In this document: piece after piece, positions 27,211-35,419 of the stretch | Layout: each line of letters begins with the position of its first letter | Numbering within the stretch: position 1 is the stretch's first letter | Source: Salibaculum sp031581025 | GTDB taxonomy: Bacteria; Pseudomonadota; Alphaproteobacteria; Rhodobacterales; Rhodobacteraceae | NCBI RefSeq assembly: GCF_031581025.1 | Contig: NZ_JAVLCA010000011.1 | Length of the DNA stretch: 64,000 nt | Direction: 5' to 3' (one strand) | Made by a program: the position numbers and the translations under genes | Notes under the pieces: model-generated | Told to the model about the DNA's origin: nothing | The model's input: only the letters and a program-made list of their open reading frames with translations | Database searches by the model: none

Positions 27211-27864
27211 ATGAAGTTCTTTGTCGATACCGCCGACGTCGACGCCATCCGCGACCTGCACGCGCTGGGGATGGTGGACGGCGTCACCACGAACCCGTCG
27301 CTGATCATGAAGTCGGGCCGCGACATCCACGAGGTCACCGCAGAGATCTGCGAGATGGTCGAGGGGCCGGTCAGCGCCGAAGTCGTCGCCACCGAGGCCG
27401 AGGCCATGATAACCGAGGGCCGCAAGCTGGCCGGGATCGCCGACAACATCGCCGTCAAGGTGCCGCTGACATGGGACGGGCTGAAGGCCTGCAAGACGCT
27501 CAGCGACGAAGGCAAGATGGTCAATGTCACGCTCTGCTTCTCGGCCAACCAGGCGCTGCTGGCGGCCAAGGCGGGCGCGACCTTCATCTCGCCCTTCATC
27601 GGGCGGCTGGACGACCTCAACCTCGACGGGCTGGACCTGATCGAGGACATCCGCACCATCTACGACACCTACGGCTTCGACACCCAGATCCTGGCCGCCT
27701 CGATCCGCTCGGCCAACCACATGAGCGACTGCGCCAAACTGGGCGCCGATGTGGCCACGGCCCCCCCGGCGGTGATCCACAAGATGGCCGAGCATATCCT
27801 GACCGACAAGGGCCTGGCCGCCTTCCTCGAGGATGCCGCCAAGGCCGGGATCAAGATCGTCTGA
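27211..27864 (+). CDS. Fructose-6-phosphate aldolase / transaldolase (TalC-type)
   Basis: 217 aa, the short form of the transaldolase family. The opening MKFFVDTADVDAIRDLHALGMVDGVTTNPSL is family-typical (MKFFVDTAD, then DGVTTNPSL), and the Schiff-base lysine is K83 in AVKVP. Length fits FSA/TalC proteins; in roseobacters these often serve as the pentose-phosphate transaldolase. Sequence alone does not separate aldolase from transaldolase activity. The ATG at 27211 follows GGAG. It is separated by 84 bases from the DUF484 gene. Confidence 0.93.
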   Translation: MKFFVDTADVDAIRDLHALGMVDGVTTNPSLIMKSGRDIHEVTAEICEMVEGPVSAEVVATEAEAMITEGRKLAGIADNIAVKVPLTWDGLKACKTLSDEGKMVNVTLCFSANQALLAAKAGATFISPFIGRLDDLNLDGLDLIEDIRTIYDTYGFDTQILAASIRSANHMSDCAKLGADVATAPPAVIHKMAEHILTDKGLAAFLEDAAKAGIKIV

Positions 27865-27948
27865 CAGTGCCGTCCGGGGCTGCATTTTGTTCTGGCCCGG
27901 TGTGATCCCGCTCTGGTAAGCTCTTGCCAAACAAAAAGGATGGGCGTC

Positions 27949-28650
27949 ATGAGCAGCAGCCCCGGCACCACCGTCCGCGATCGCATTCTGTCAGATCCAG
28001 AGACCGTGCTCGAGGATCAGGAGGTCATGCGCGCGCTGATCGCGGCAAACGCAAAGTCCATGGGGTCGAACATCATCGATCTGCGCGGCATCGCCATGGA
28101 GCGGCTTGAGGCACGGCTGGACCGTCTGGAAGACACCCATCGTACCGTGATCGCCGCCGCCTACGACAATCTGGCGGGCACCAACCAGATTCATCGGGCG
28201 ATCCTGCGGATGATGGAGTCCTCCCGCTTTGAGGACTTCCTGACCGATCTGGCAGGCGACGTGGCCGACATCCTGCGCGTGGACAGCCTGCGGCTGGTGC
28301 TGGAATCCGCCAGCCGCGCCGAAGACCCGGCCGTAAGCCGCGGTCAGGACGTGCTGCGGGTGACCGAGCCGGGCTTCGTGGCCGACTACATCACGCAGGG
28401 CAGAAACCATCCGCCGCGCCAGGTGACCCTGCGCCAGCTGCGCACGGACAACGAGATGCTCTTCGGCGAGAAGGCCGATTTCATCCGCTCCGAAGCCTGC
28501 CTGCGCCTGGACCTCGGCAGTGGGCGGCTGCCGGGGGTGCTGGTTCTCGGCGCCGAGGACCCCCACCAGTTCACCCCGCAACAGGGCACCGACCTGCTGG
28601 CCTTCTTCACAGGTGTGCTCGAACGGGTCATGCGGCGCTGGCTGGGCTAG
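27949..28650 (+). CDS. DUF484 family protein (GAF-like)
   Basis: About 233 aa. The order RDRILSDPETVLEDQEVMRALIAAN, then DLRGIAMERLEARLDRLEDTHR, then a GAF-like C-terminal domain is the DUF484 arrangement. In gammaproteobacteria this gene sits directly before xerC, as it does here: xerC starts four bases after the stop. Function is not established. The ATG at 27949 is preferred over the one at 27940 because AAGGA at 27937-27941 gives correct spacing only to the later ATG. Confidence 0.87.
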   Translation: MSSSPGTTVRDRILSDPETVLEDQEVMRALIAANAKSMGSNIIDLRGIAMERLEARLDRLEDTHRTVIAAAYDNLAGTNQIHRAILRMMESSRFEDFLTDLAGDVADILRVDSLRLVLESASRAEDPAVSRGQDVLRVTEPGFVADYITQGRNHPPRQVTLRQLRTDNEMLFGEKADFIRSEACLRLDLGSGRLPGVLVLGAEDPHQFTPQQGTDLLAFFTGVLERVMRRWLG

Positions 28651-28653
28651 GCC

Positions 28654-29574
28654 ATGATCGCCCCTGCCCTGTCCGACGCGCTGGACCGGTGGCTCGACCA
28701 CCAGCGGGCCCTCGGCGGGGCCGCCGAGAACACCATCGCCGCCTATCGCCGTGACGTCCTGTCGTTTCTCGCCTTCATGGCCCGGCATCACGGTGCGGCC
28801 CAGGGCCTTGCCCCCATTGCAGCCGTGACCGTCTCGGACATGCGCGCCTGGATGGCCCACGAACGCGGGCGCGGCATCGCGGCGCGGTCGCTGGCACGGG
28901 CGCTCTCGGCGGTGAAAGGTTTCTACCGCTGGCTGGCCGAACGCGAGGGCATCGACCCCAGCGCCGTGCTGGCCACCCGTGCCCCCAAGCCCCGCAGCCG
29001 GCTGCCGCGCCCCCTGGCGCCAGAGGCCGCCCGTCAGATGCTCGACCAGGTCGAACTCCAGGCCACCAAACCCTGGGTGGCCGCCCGCGACGTGGCCGTG
29101 GTCACGCTGCTCTACGGCTGCGGCCTGCGCATCTCCGAGGCGCTGGGGCTGACGGGCCGCGACGCGCCACTGGGCCAAAGCCTGCGCATCCGGGGCAAGG
29201 GCGGCAAGGACCGGCTGGTCCCGGCTCTGCCCGCCGCGCGCGACGCGGTCGCGGCCTACACGCACAGCTGTCCGCACAGGCTCGACGCCGAGGCCCCGCT
29301 CTTTCGCGGGCAGCGCGGCGGGCCACTCTCCCCACGCGCGATCCAGAAGGTGACCGAACAGGCGCGACTGCAACTGGGCCTGCCCGCCACGGCGACGCCC
29401 CACGCCCTGCGCCACAGCTTCGCCACGCACCTGCTTTCCGCCGGCGGCGACCTGCGCGCGATCCAGGATCTTCTGGGCCATGCATCGCTCTCGACAACCC
29501 AGACCTACACCGCGGTGGACACCGCCCGCCTGATGGAGGTCTACGACCGCGCCCACCCGCGGTCGGGCAAATGA
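28654..29574 (+). CDS. xerC: Tyrosine recombinase XerC
   Basis: 306 aa. Catalytic residues are complete: R159 (GCGLRISEAL), a lysine in GKGGKD (K182 or K185), H250 and R253 (HALRHSFATH), H276 (LLGHASLSTT) and the nucleophile Y285 (QTYT). The N-terminal SAM-like core-binding domain covers about residues 1-105. With XerD it resolves chromosome dimers at dif. The DUF484 neighbour and the length favour a housekeeping XerC over a mobile-element integrase. Confidence 0.93.
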   Translation: MIAPALSDALDRWLDHQRALGGAAENTIAAYRRDVLSFLAFMARHHGAAQGLAPIAAVTVSDMRAWMAHERGRGIAARSLARALSAVKGFYRWLAEREGIDPSAVLATRAPKPRSRLPRPLAPEAARQMLDQVELQATKPWVAARDVAVVTLLYGCGLRISEALGLTGRDAPLGQSLRIRGKGGKDRLVPALPAARDAVAAYTHSCPHRLDAEAPLFRGQRGGPLSPRAIQKVTEQARLQLGLPATATPHALRHSFATHLLSAGGDLRAIQDLLGHASLSTTQTYTAVDTARLMEVYDRAHPRSGK

Positions 29575-29580
29575 CCGTTT

Positions 29581-29696
29581 CTTCGGGTTTCAAATACCGT
29601 GGGGGAGTCGGTCGCAGACCGACGGGGGCAAGGCCCCCGACCCGAGGCGGCGTCCCGCCGCCGAGATATCAAGCGTGGCGCAGCCACACCGCTTGA
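29581..29696 (-). repeat. Intergenic multi-hairpin element, copy 2
   Basis: Read on the plus strand: AAATACCG next to GGGGG, then four adjacent hairpins. They are GTCGGTC-GCA-GACCGAC (29607-29623), GGGGGC-AAG-GCCCCC (29624-29638), GGCGGCG-TCC-CGCCGCC (29646-29662) and a nested one, TCAAGCG...CGCTTGA enclosing TGGC-GCA-GCCA (29669-29696). The first part is the inverted counterpart of the element at 1194-1261. It fills the xerC-pcsA gap. Confidence 0.65.
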
Positions 29697-29745
29697 CAGC
29701 CCCCGCCCGCTTGCGCCGCCGGGCCAAATCCGACATCACAGCCGC

Positions 29746-30447
29746 ATGACAGACCACAGCAAGGCCCTCACCGTTCACCTGCTCACCGGCACCGGCGCCG
29801 TCTTTGCCATGCTCGCCATGCTCGAGGCGATCCAGCAGGACTGGGCCCTCATGTTCGTCTGGCTGGTCGTGGCCTTTGCCGTGGACGGAATCGATGGCCC
29901 GCTGGCGCGGCGCTACGACGTCAAGCGCCATGCGCCGCGCTTCGACGGGGTCCTGCTCGACCTGATCATCGACTACCTGACATATGTCTTCATCCCGGCC
30001 TATGCGCTCTATGCCAGTGGGCTGATGGACGGCTGGTCGGGCTGGGTGGCGGTGATCGCCATCACCTATGGCTCGGCGCTCTATTTCGCCGATACCAGCA
30101 TGAAGACCACCGACAATTCCTTCCAGGGCTTTCCCGGCTGCTGGAACATGGCCGTTCTGGTGTTCTTCGCGACCGAACCGCACTGGGCGACCTGCCTCGG
30201 CCTGGTCGCGGCGCTGACCCTCGCCATGTTCCTGCCCGTGAAATTCATCCATCCCGTGCGGACCCGGCGCTGGCGGGTGCTCTCGCTGCCGGTGGCCGTG
30301 GTCTGGACTGCCCTGGCGGGCTTTGCCGCCTGGACCGGGTTCGCCCCCGGCCCCGTGGTGACGGGCGCCCTGGTCGTGACCTCGCTCTACCTGCTGCTGG
30401 CCGGACCGGTTCAGCAAGCGCTCTACGGCATGGACGACAGGGCCTAG
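29746..30447 (+). CDS. pcsA: Phosphatidylcholine synthase
   Basis: 233 aa integral membrane enzyme that makes phosphatidylcholine directly from CDP-diacylglycerol and choline. The CDP-alcohol phosphotransferase motif is present in the PCS-specific spacing: D50-G51, A54-R55, G68, D72 and D76. About eight hydrophobic helices follow. The ATG at 29746 is chosen because homology starts at MTDHSKALTVHLLT; the frame continues through the upstream hairpin element without support. Its TAG stop shares the palindrome CTAG with the opposite stop of the Gre-like gene. Confidence 0.95.
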   Translation: MTDHSKALTVHLLTGTGAVFAMLAMLEAIQQDWALMFVWLVVAFAVDGIDGPLARRYDVKRHAPRFDGVLLDLIIDYLTYVFIPAYALYASGLMDGWSGWVAVIAITYGSALYFADTSMKTTDNSFQGFPGCWNMAVLVFFATEPHWATCLGLVAALTLAMFLPVKFIHPVRTRRWRVLSLPVAVVWTALAGFAAWTGFAPGPVVTGALVVTSLYLLLAGPVQQALYGMDDRA

Positions 30448-30896
30448 AAAACCTCTTCGATCACCATCTCGACGCCGTTCTGCGCGAAGCTGTCGCCCGC
30501 CTGAAGCCCCGCCATCTTCTTGTAGATCGGGCTTTCCTGCGAAATCCCCATGTAGGTGACGCCGCCGCAGTCGAACTTGCGGGTCGAGACGGCAACGATG
30601 AAATGCCGCCCGCCCAGCGTGACCACCGCGCCGGGGCCGACCTCGGCGCTCGGGCCGGTGTCCAGCGCCTCGAGCGCGTCGATCTTGGCTTCATGATCGT
30701 GGATCGGATCGTCAAAGCCATGGGCCAGGTCCGCCGCGACGCGGGCCGCAGCCAATTCGTCGCGCTCGTGGGGTTCGTTCTCGGCGAGGCGGCTGTCCTT
30801 GAGAAAGGCCGCGTAGTGATCCCGGGCGGCCCGAAGCTCTTCGGATTCCAGCGCCAGCATGCGGTCGCGCAACTCGGTCTTGCTGGGATGTGTCAT
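30444..30896 (-). CDS. GreA/GreB-like transcription factor domain protein
   Basis: 150 aa. The N-terminal half is a predicted antiparallel coiled coil (residues about 5-75, very Ala/Glu/Asp-rich). The C-terminal half has the FKBP-like Gre domain (GPGAVVTLGGRHFIVAVS, SPIYKKMAGLQAGDSF). It should bind the RNA polymerase secondary channel. The usual GreA tip sequence GDLSENAEY is not there; AENEPHERDEL is the nearest acidic segment. It may therefore be a Gfh- or DksA-like modulator instead of a cleavage factor. The ATG at 30896 follows GGAG. Confidence 0.78.
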   Translation of the reverse strand: MTHPSKTELRDRMLALESEELRAARDHYAAFLKDSRLAENEPHERDELAAARVAADLAHGFDDPIHDHEAKIDALEALDTGPSAEVGPGAVVTLGGRHFIVAVSTRKFDCGGVTYMGISQESPIYKKMAGLQAGDSFAQNGVEMVIEEVF

Positions 30897-31007
30897 TCGC
30901 CTGTCTCCTTCGTTTTGCAGCAAAGACAAGACACAGCCCCGCACCGGCCCGCGCTGATCTGGATCAATCGGCGGGCAGCGGCTGTCCCGCGCCACTGCGC
31001 GAAACAG

Positions 31008-31023
31008 CCTGCCCCCGGGCAGG
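31008..31023 (-). terminator. Possible terminator of ileS
   Basis: Short inverted repeat CCTGCC / GGCAGG directly downstream of the ileS stop, followed on the minus strand by CTGTTTC. The T-tract is short, so this is tentative. Confidence 0.4.
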
Positions 31024-31031
31024 ATATGGCC

Positions 31032-34004
31032 TCAGCCCAAGGCCGTGTCGCAGCGCCAGCAGACGCCCGGATGGGTATGGCGGCCCACATCCGGTAGGAT
31101 CTTCCAGCAGCGCTGGCACTTCTCGCCTTCGGCCTTCTCGAAGACCACGCCGACGCCCGCGACCTCCGGCAGGCGGAAGGCCTCGGCAGGCGAGGGATCG
31201 GTGGTCACGCGAACGGCCGACGTGATGCAGATATCCTCGAAATTCACGGTATCGAGGATCGCCTTCGCCGCGGCATCGACATGCACCACCGGCGCGGCCT
31301 CCAGCGAGGCGCCGATCACCTTGTCCCGGCGCTGCACTTCCAGCGCGGCGGTCACGGCCCGGCGGACCCGACGCACGGTGGCCCATTTCCCGGCCAGTTC
31401 TTCGTCGCGCCAGTCGCCCGGCGTCTCGGGGAAGTCCACCAGATGGACCGAGCTGCCCGCGCCCGGGAACCGTTCCAGCCAGACCTCTTCCATGGTGAAC
31501 ACCAGCACCGGGGCCAGCCAGGTCGTCAGCCGGTGGAACAGGATGTCCAGAACCGTCAGCGCGGCGCGGCGCCGGTCGCTGTCGCCGTCACAGTAAAGCG
31601 CGTCCTTGCGGATGTCGAAATAGAAGGCCGACAGTTCGACCGTGGCGAAGTTGAACAGCGCCTGGAACACGCCCTGGAAATCGAACCGGGCATAGCCGTC
31701 GCGCACCACCGCGTCCAGTTCGGACACCCGATGCAGCACCCAGCGTTCCAGTTCCGGCATCTCGGCGGGATCGACCCGGTCGCTTTCCTCGAAATGCGCC
31801 AGCGCCCCCAGCAGGAACCGCAGGGTATTGCGCAACCGGCGATAGCTGTCGGCCACGCCCTTGAGGATTTCCGGCCCGATCCGCTGGTCGGCCATGTAAT
31901 CGGTCTGCGCCACCCAGAGCCGCAGGATATCGGCGCCGTATTGCTTGACCACATCATCGGGCGCGACGACATTGCCCAATGACTTGGACATCTTGTTGCC
32001 CTTCTCGTCCAGCGTGAAGCCGTGGGTGACCACGTTGCGATAGGGCGCGCGCCCCTTGGTGCCGCAGGCCTGCAGCAGCGAGGAATGGAACCAGCCGCGG
32101 TGCTGGTCGGTGCCTTCCATGTAGACATCGGCGATGCCGTCGGGGGTGCCATCGGCCCGGTCGCGCAGCACGAAGGCGTGGGTCGAGCCTGAATCGAACC
32201 AGACGTCGAGGATGTCGAAGACCTGCTCCCAGTCGTCCGGGTCGTAGTGATCGCCCAGGAAACGCGCCTTGGCGCCGGGCTTGTACCAAGCGTCGGCGCC
32301 CTCGGCCTCGAAGGCCTCGGCGATGCGGGCGTTGACGGTTTCGTCGCGCAGCAGAAAGTCCGGGTCGGTGGGCAGCGCGCCCTTGCGGGTGAAACAGGTC
32401 AGCGGCACACCCCAGGCCCGCTGGCGCGACAGCACCCAGTCGGGCCGGGTCTCCATCATCGCGCGCAGGCGGTTCTGCCCCGAGGCGGGTGTGAACTTCA
32501 CCAGCTCGTTGATGGACTTGAGCGCGCGGTCGCGGATCGTCGTGCCGTGGGCGTCCTGTCCGTCGCCCACGGGGCGGTCGATGGCGGCGAACCACTGCGG
32601 CGTGTTGCGGTAGATCACCGGCGCCTTCGACCGCCAGGAATGCGGATAGCTGTGCTTGATCTTGCCGCGCGCCAGAAGGCCGCCGACCTCTTGCAGCTTG
32701 GCGATGATGGCGGCGTTGGCATCGCCCTCCCAGTCGCCCTTCTTTGGCTTGTCGCGCAGGATCTTCTTGCCGCCGAAGAACGGCAGGTCGGCGCGGAAAC
32801 TGCCGTCGTCCTTCACGTTGTAGGTGATGACCTGGTCGAGCATCCCCAGTTCGCGGTAAAGCTCGTATTCCTCCATCCCATGGCTGGGCGCGCAGTGCAC
32901 GAAACCTGTGCCCTCTTCATCGGTGACGAAATCGGCGGCGCGGAAGTCCCGCCGGTCGTCCCATTCGCCATTCGACCCCTCGGCCCCGGCCAGCGGGTGC
33001 TTGAGGCTCAGGCCCGACAGTTCTTCGGCGGTGACGTCGCGCACCCGTCGCCACATGCCGTCGTCCAGCCGCGCGCGTGCCATGACATCGGCCGCCAGAT
33101 TGTCGGCCAGCAGGTAGCGGTCGCCCGTGTTGGCCCAGCACTCCTCGGGGGTGTCCAGCACCTCGTAGAGGCCGTAGGAGATGTCCGCGCCATAGACCAC
33201 GGCCTTGTTTGATGGAATTGTCCACGGAGTTGTCGTCCAGATGACGACATGCGCGCCTAGCAGGTCGCTTCGACTCATCGTCGACATCAAAGCGGTCGCG
33301 GCTGTGTCATGGGCTTTGCCCGTGCGACTGGCAGACTTAACCTCAAACTTCACCCAAACGGTAAAGCTCTCCTTGTCGTGATACTCGACCTCGGCCTCGG
33401 CCAGGGCGGTCTTTTCCACCGGCGACCACATCACTGGCTTGGACCCCTGGTAGAGCGTGCCGGTCATCAGGAATGTCATGAATTCCTCGGCGATCACGCG
33501 TTCGGCGTGGAAATCCATCGTCAGGTAGGGATCGGCCCAGTTACCGGTGATGCCCAGCCGCTTGAACTCGTCGCGCTGGGTGTCGATCCAGCCCTCGGCA
33601 AAGCGGCGGCATTCCTGGCGGAAGTCGATGACATCCACCTGGTCCTTGTCCTGGCCCTTTTCACGGTAGCGTTCCTCGATCTTCCACTCGATGGGCAGGC
33701 CGTGGCAATCCCAGCCGGGCACGTAGCGCGCATCGTGGCCCAGCATCTGGTGGCTGCGCACGATGATGTCCTTGATCGTCTTGTTCAGGCCGTGGCCGAT
33801 GTGCAGGTGCCCGTTGGCATAGGGTGGGCCGTCATGCAGCACGAACGGGGGCCGGCCCTCTTTCTCGCGCAGGCGGTCGTAGATGCCGATGCTATCCCAG
33901 CGGGCCAGCCACTCGGGTTCACGCTTGGGCAAACCCGCGCGCATGGGGAAATCTGTTTTCGGCAGGTTCAGCGTATCTTTGTAGTCGGGCGTATCGGCGC
34001 ACAT
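31032..34004 (-). CDS. ileS: Isoleucyl-tRNA synthetase
   Basis: 990 aa class I synthetase. The HIGH signature is in PYANGHLHIGHGL, KMSKS in GNKMSKSLGN, a large editing domain (CP1) lies between, and a C-terminal zinc-finger (CQRCWK near residue 965 and CWRC near the end) is complete. It charges tRNA-Ile and hydrolyses misactivated valine. One insertion-like polar stretch (KSASRTGKAHDTAATALMST) lies inside CP1. The 204-base upstream gap shows no obvious leader element. Confidence 0.97.
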   Translation of the reverse strand: MCADTPDYKDTLNLPKTDFPMRAGLPKREPEWLARWDSIGIYDRLREKEGRPPFVLHDGPPYANGHLHIGHGLNKTIKDIIVRSHQMLGHDARYVPGWDCHGLPIEWKIEERYREKGQDKDQVDVIDFRQECRRFAEGWIDTQRDEFKRLGITGNWADPYLTMDFHAERVIAEEFMTFLMTGTLYQGSKPVMWSPVEKTALAEAEVEYHDKESFTVWVKFEVKSASRTGKAHDTAATALMSTMSRSDLLGAHVVIWTTTPWTIPSNKAVVYGADISYGLYEVLDTPEECWANTGDRYLLADNLAADVMARARLDDGMWRRVRDVTAEELSGLSLKHPLAGAEGSNGEWDDRRDFRAADFVTDEEGTGFVHCAPSHGMEEYELYRELGMLDQVITYNVKDDGSFRADLPFFGGKKILRDKPKKGDWEGDANAAIIAKLQEVGGLLARGKIKHSYPHSWRSKAPVIYRNTPQWFAAIDRPVGDGQDAHGTTIRDRALKSINELVKFTPASGQNRLRAMMETRPDWVLSRQRAWGVPLTCFTRKGALPTDPDFLLRDETVNARIAEAFEAEGADAWYKPGAKARFLGDHYDPDDWEQVFDILDVWFDSGSTHAFVLRDRADGTPDGIADVYMEGTDQHRGWFHSSLLQACGTKGRAPYRNVVTHGFTLDEKGNKMSKSLGNVVAPDDVVKQYGADILRLWVAQTDYMADQRIGPEILKGVADSYRRLRNTLRFLLGALAHFEESDRVDPAEMPELERWVLHRVSELDAVVRDGYARFDFQGVFQALFNFATVELSAFYFDIRKDALYCDGDSDRRRAALTVLDILFHRLTTWLAPVLVFTMEEVWLERFPGAGSSVHLVDFPETPGDWRDEELAGKWATVRRVRRAVTAALEVQRRDKVIGASLEAAPVVHVDAAAKAILDTVNFEDICITSAVRVTTDPSPAEAFRLPEVAGVGVVFEKAEGEKCQRCWKILPDVGRHTHPGVCWRCDTALG

Positions 34005-34208
34005 CGTGTCGCGTCCTTCGAAATTCGGGAATTATTCACGGCTGCTCAGGTCGGTGCGGATTCCTCGGACACCTTTGCCCGGCGTCTCTGGCTTGGCTCA
34101 GAGCGCCGGGGTCGTAATTCGGATGATGGGCCGGGCATGTCTCATGTCTGGGCTGCTTATAGGCCCCGTCGCGGCAGGGGTAAAGTGGGAGGCACGGCAG
34201 GCCCGGGG

Positions 34209-34919
34209 TCAGGCCGCGAACAGCGTCCCCACACCGTAGGCGATTGCCGCGGCAGTGCCGCCGATCACGAAGGTCTCGGTGCCCGACCGCCACCAGGGCG
34301 CCAGCGACCAGCGGCTTTTCCAGACGCCAACGGCGAAGAATACCCCCATCGTCAGGCCGAACGACCAGCCGAACGGTGTCGCGACCCCCAGAAGGAACGG
34401 CAGAAGCGGCACCATGCCGGCCAGCAGGAAGGCGGCGAAGGTCGCCAGCGCGGCCCGCATCGGCTGCGGCTCGACGATCGAAAGGCCGTATTCGCCTTCC
34501 ATCATCAGGTCGATCCAGGCTTTCCGGTCGCCAGCGATGGCCGCCACGGCGTCCTCCAGCACGGAACCGTCCAGCCCCTTGGCACGCAGGATCTCGCGTA
34601 CCTCGCGCCGCTCGCCCTCGGGGTTGTCGCGGATATGGCGGGCCTCGACCGCGCGCAGGCGCTTGATCTCGTCCAGTTCGGACTTGGTGCCCGAGTAATT
34701 GCCCGCCGCCATGGAAAATCCGTCGGCCAGGACATTGGCCAGTCCCAGTGCAACGATAATGAAGGGTGACAGCCCGGCACCCGCCACCCCCGCGACGATG
34801 GCAAGGGTCGTGACCGACCCGTCGATGGCCCCGTAGATCATGTCGCGCAGGTGGCCGCGCCCGGCGGGTGCGTTGATGCGGGCCTCCACCTCGGATTGGC
34901 TGTGTCCGTGTTCGTCCAT
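34209..34919 (-). CDS. VIT1/CCC1-family iron/manganese transporter
   Basis: 236 aa. After a polar leader come GAIDGSVTTLAIVAGVAGA and GLANVLADGFSMAAGNYSGTKSE, the first two helices of the VIT/CCC1 family, then a cytoplasmic helical metal-binding domain rich in Glu/Arg (about residues 85-140), and three C-terminal helices. Homologues move Fe2+ or Mn2+ across the inner membrane. The ATG at 34919 is the natural start; upstream codons overlap the divergent haemoglobin gene. A candidate FNR-type box lies in the shared promoter region. Confidence 0.88.
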   Translation of the reverse strand: MDEHGHSQSEVEARINAPAGRGHLRDMIYGAIDGSVTTLAIVAGVAGAGLSPFIIVALGLANVLADGFSMAAGNYSGTKSELDEIKRLRAVEARHIRDNPEGERREVREILRAKGLDGSVLEDAVAAIAGDRKAWIDLMMEGEYGLSIVEPQPMRAALATFAAFLLAGMVPLLPFLLGVATPFGWSFGLTMGVFFAVGVWKSRWSLAPWWRSGTETFVIGGTAAAIAYGVGTLFAA

Positions 34920-34953
34920 GGGGGCAATATACACATCAGGCCGAGGCGCTGCC

Positions 34954-34967
34954 TTGTCCTGAATCAA
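34954..34967. promoter_or_regulatory. Candidate FNR/CRP-family operator
   Basis: TTGTC-CTGA-ATCAA is a near match to the FNR-type consensus TTGAT-N4-ATCAA, with one half-site perfect and the other differing at two positions. It sits in the 69-base divergent region between the VIT gene and the truncated haemoglobin. One such match can occur by chance. Confidence 0.35.
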
Positions 34968-34988
34968 CCCCTTGGCCCGGCGCCGGGG

Positions 34989-35408
34989 ATGACCTATCCA
35001 GCCGCCATGCCGCTGCCGCCGAAATTCGATGTCTCGGAAGACGAGATTGCCCGCGTCGTCGCCCGCTTCTACGAGGCTGTCCGCGCTCATCCCGGGCTGG
35101 GCCCGGTCTTTGCCGTTCATGTCGACGACTGGCCGGCCCACGAAGAGAAGATCATCCGCTTCTGGTGCAACGCGATCCGGCACGAGCGGGTGTATGACGG
35201 CAACCCGGTGCAAGTGCATGTGGCCGCCGGAAACGTCCGGCCCGGTATGTTCGAGACCTGGCTTGCGCTCTTCGATGCTGTGCTGAAGCAGGAACTGCCC
35301 GAGGCGCAGGCGCGGTCCTGGTCGGCGCTGGCGCACCGGATCGGGGCCAGCATGCGCGCCGCGGTGGTGGACCGTCAGAAACCCGGCGAGGTGCCGATCC
35401 TGCGATAG
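34989..35408 (+). CDS. Group III truncated haemoglobin
   Basis: 139 aa. The pattern VVARFYEAVRAHPGLGPVF, then WPAHEEKIIRFWCNAI, then VHVAAGNVRPGMFETWLALF matches the trHb3 (class III 2/2 globin) family; the His of QVHVAAG is the expected proximal haem ligand, and the W in helix G is typical. Functions proposed for the family concern oxygen or nitric oxide handling. The ATG at 34989 is used; 35007 (MPLPPKF) is an alternative. It is divergent from a VIT/CCC1 iron transporter and converges with ycjF. Confidence 0.9.
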   Translation: MTYPAAMPLPPKFDVSEDEIARVVARFYEAVRAHPGLGPVFAVHVDDWPAHEEKIIRFWCNAIRHERVYDGNPVQVHVAAGNVRPGMFETWLALFDAVLKQELPEAQARSWSALAHRIGASMRAAVVDRQKPGEVPILR

Positions 35409-35419
35409 GACACCCCGAG

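Noticed and set aside
28654..29574. XerC-like recombinase as a mobile-element integrase
   Set aside because: Housekeeping context (DUF484 partner, no attachment-site repeats, no cargo genes) favours chromosomal XerC.
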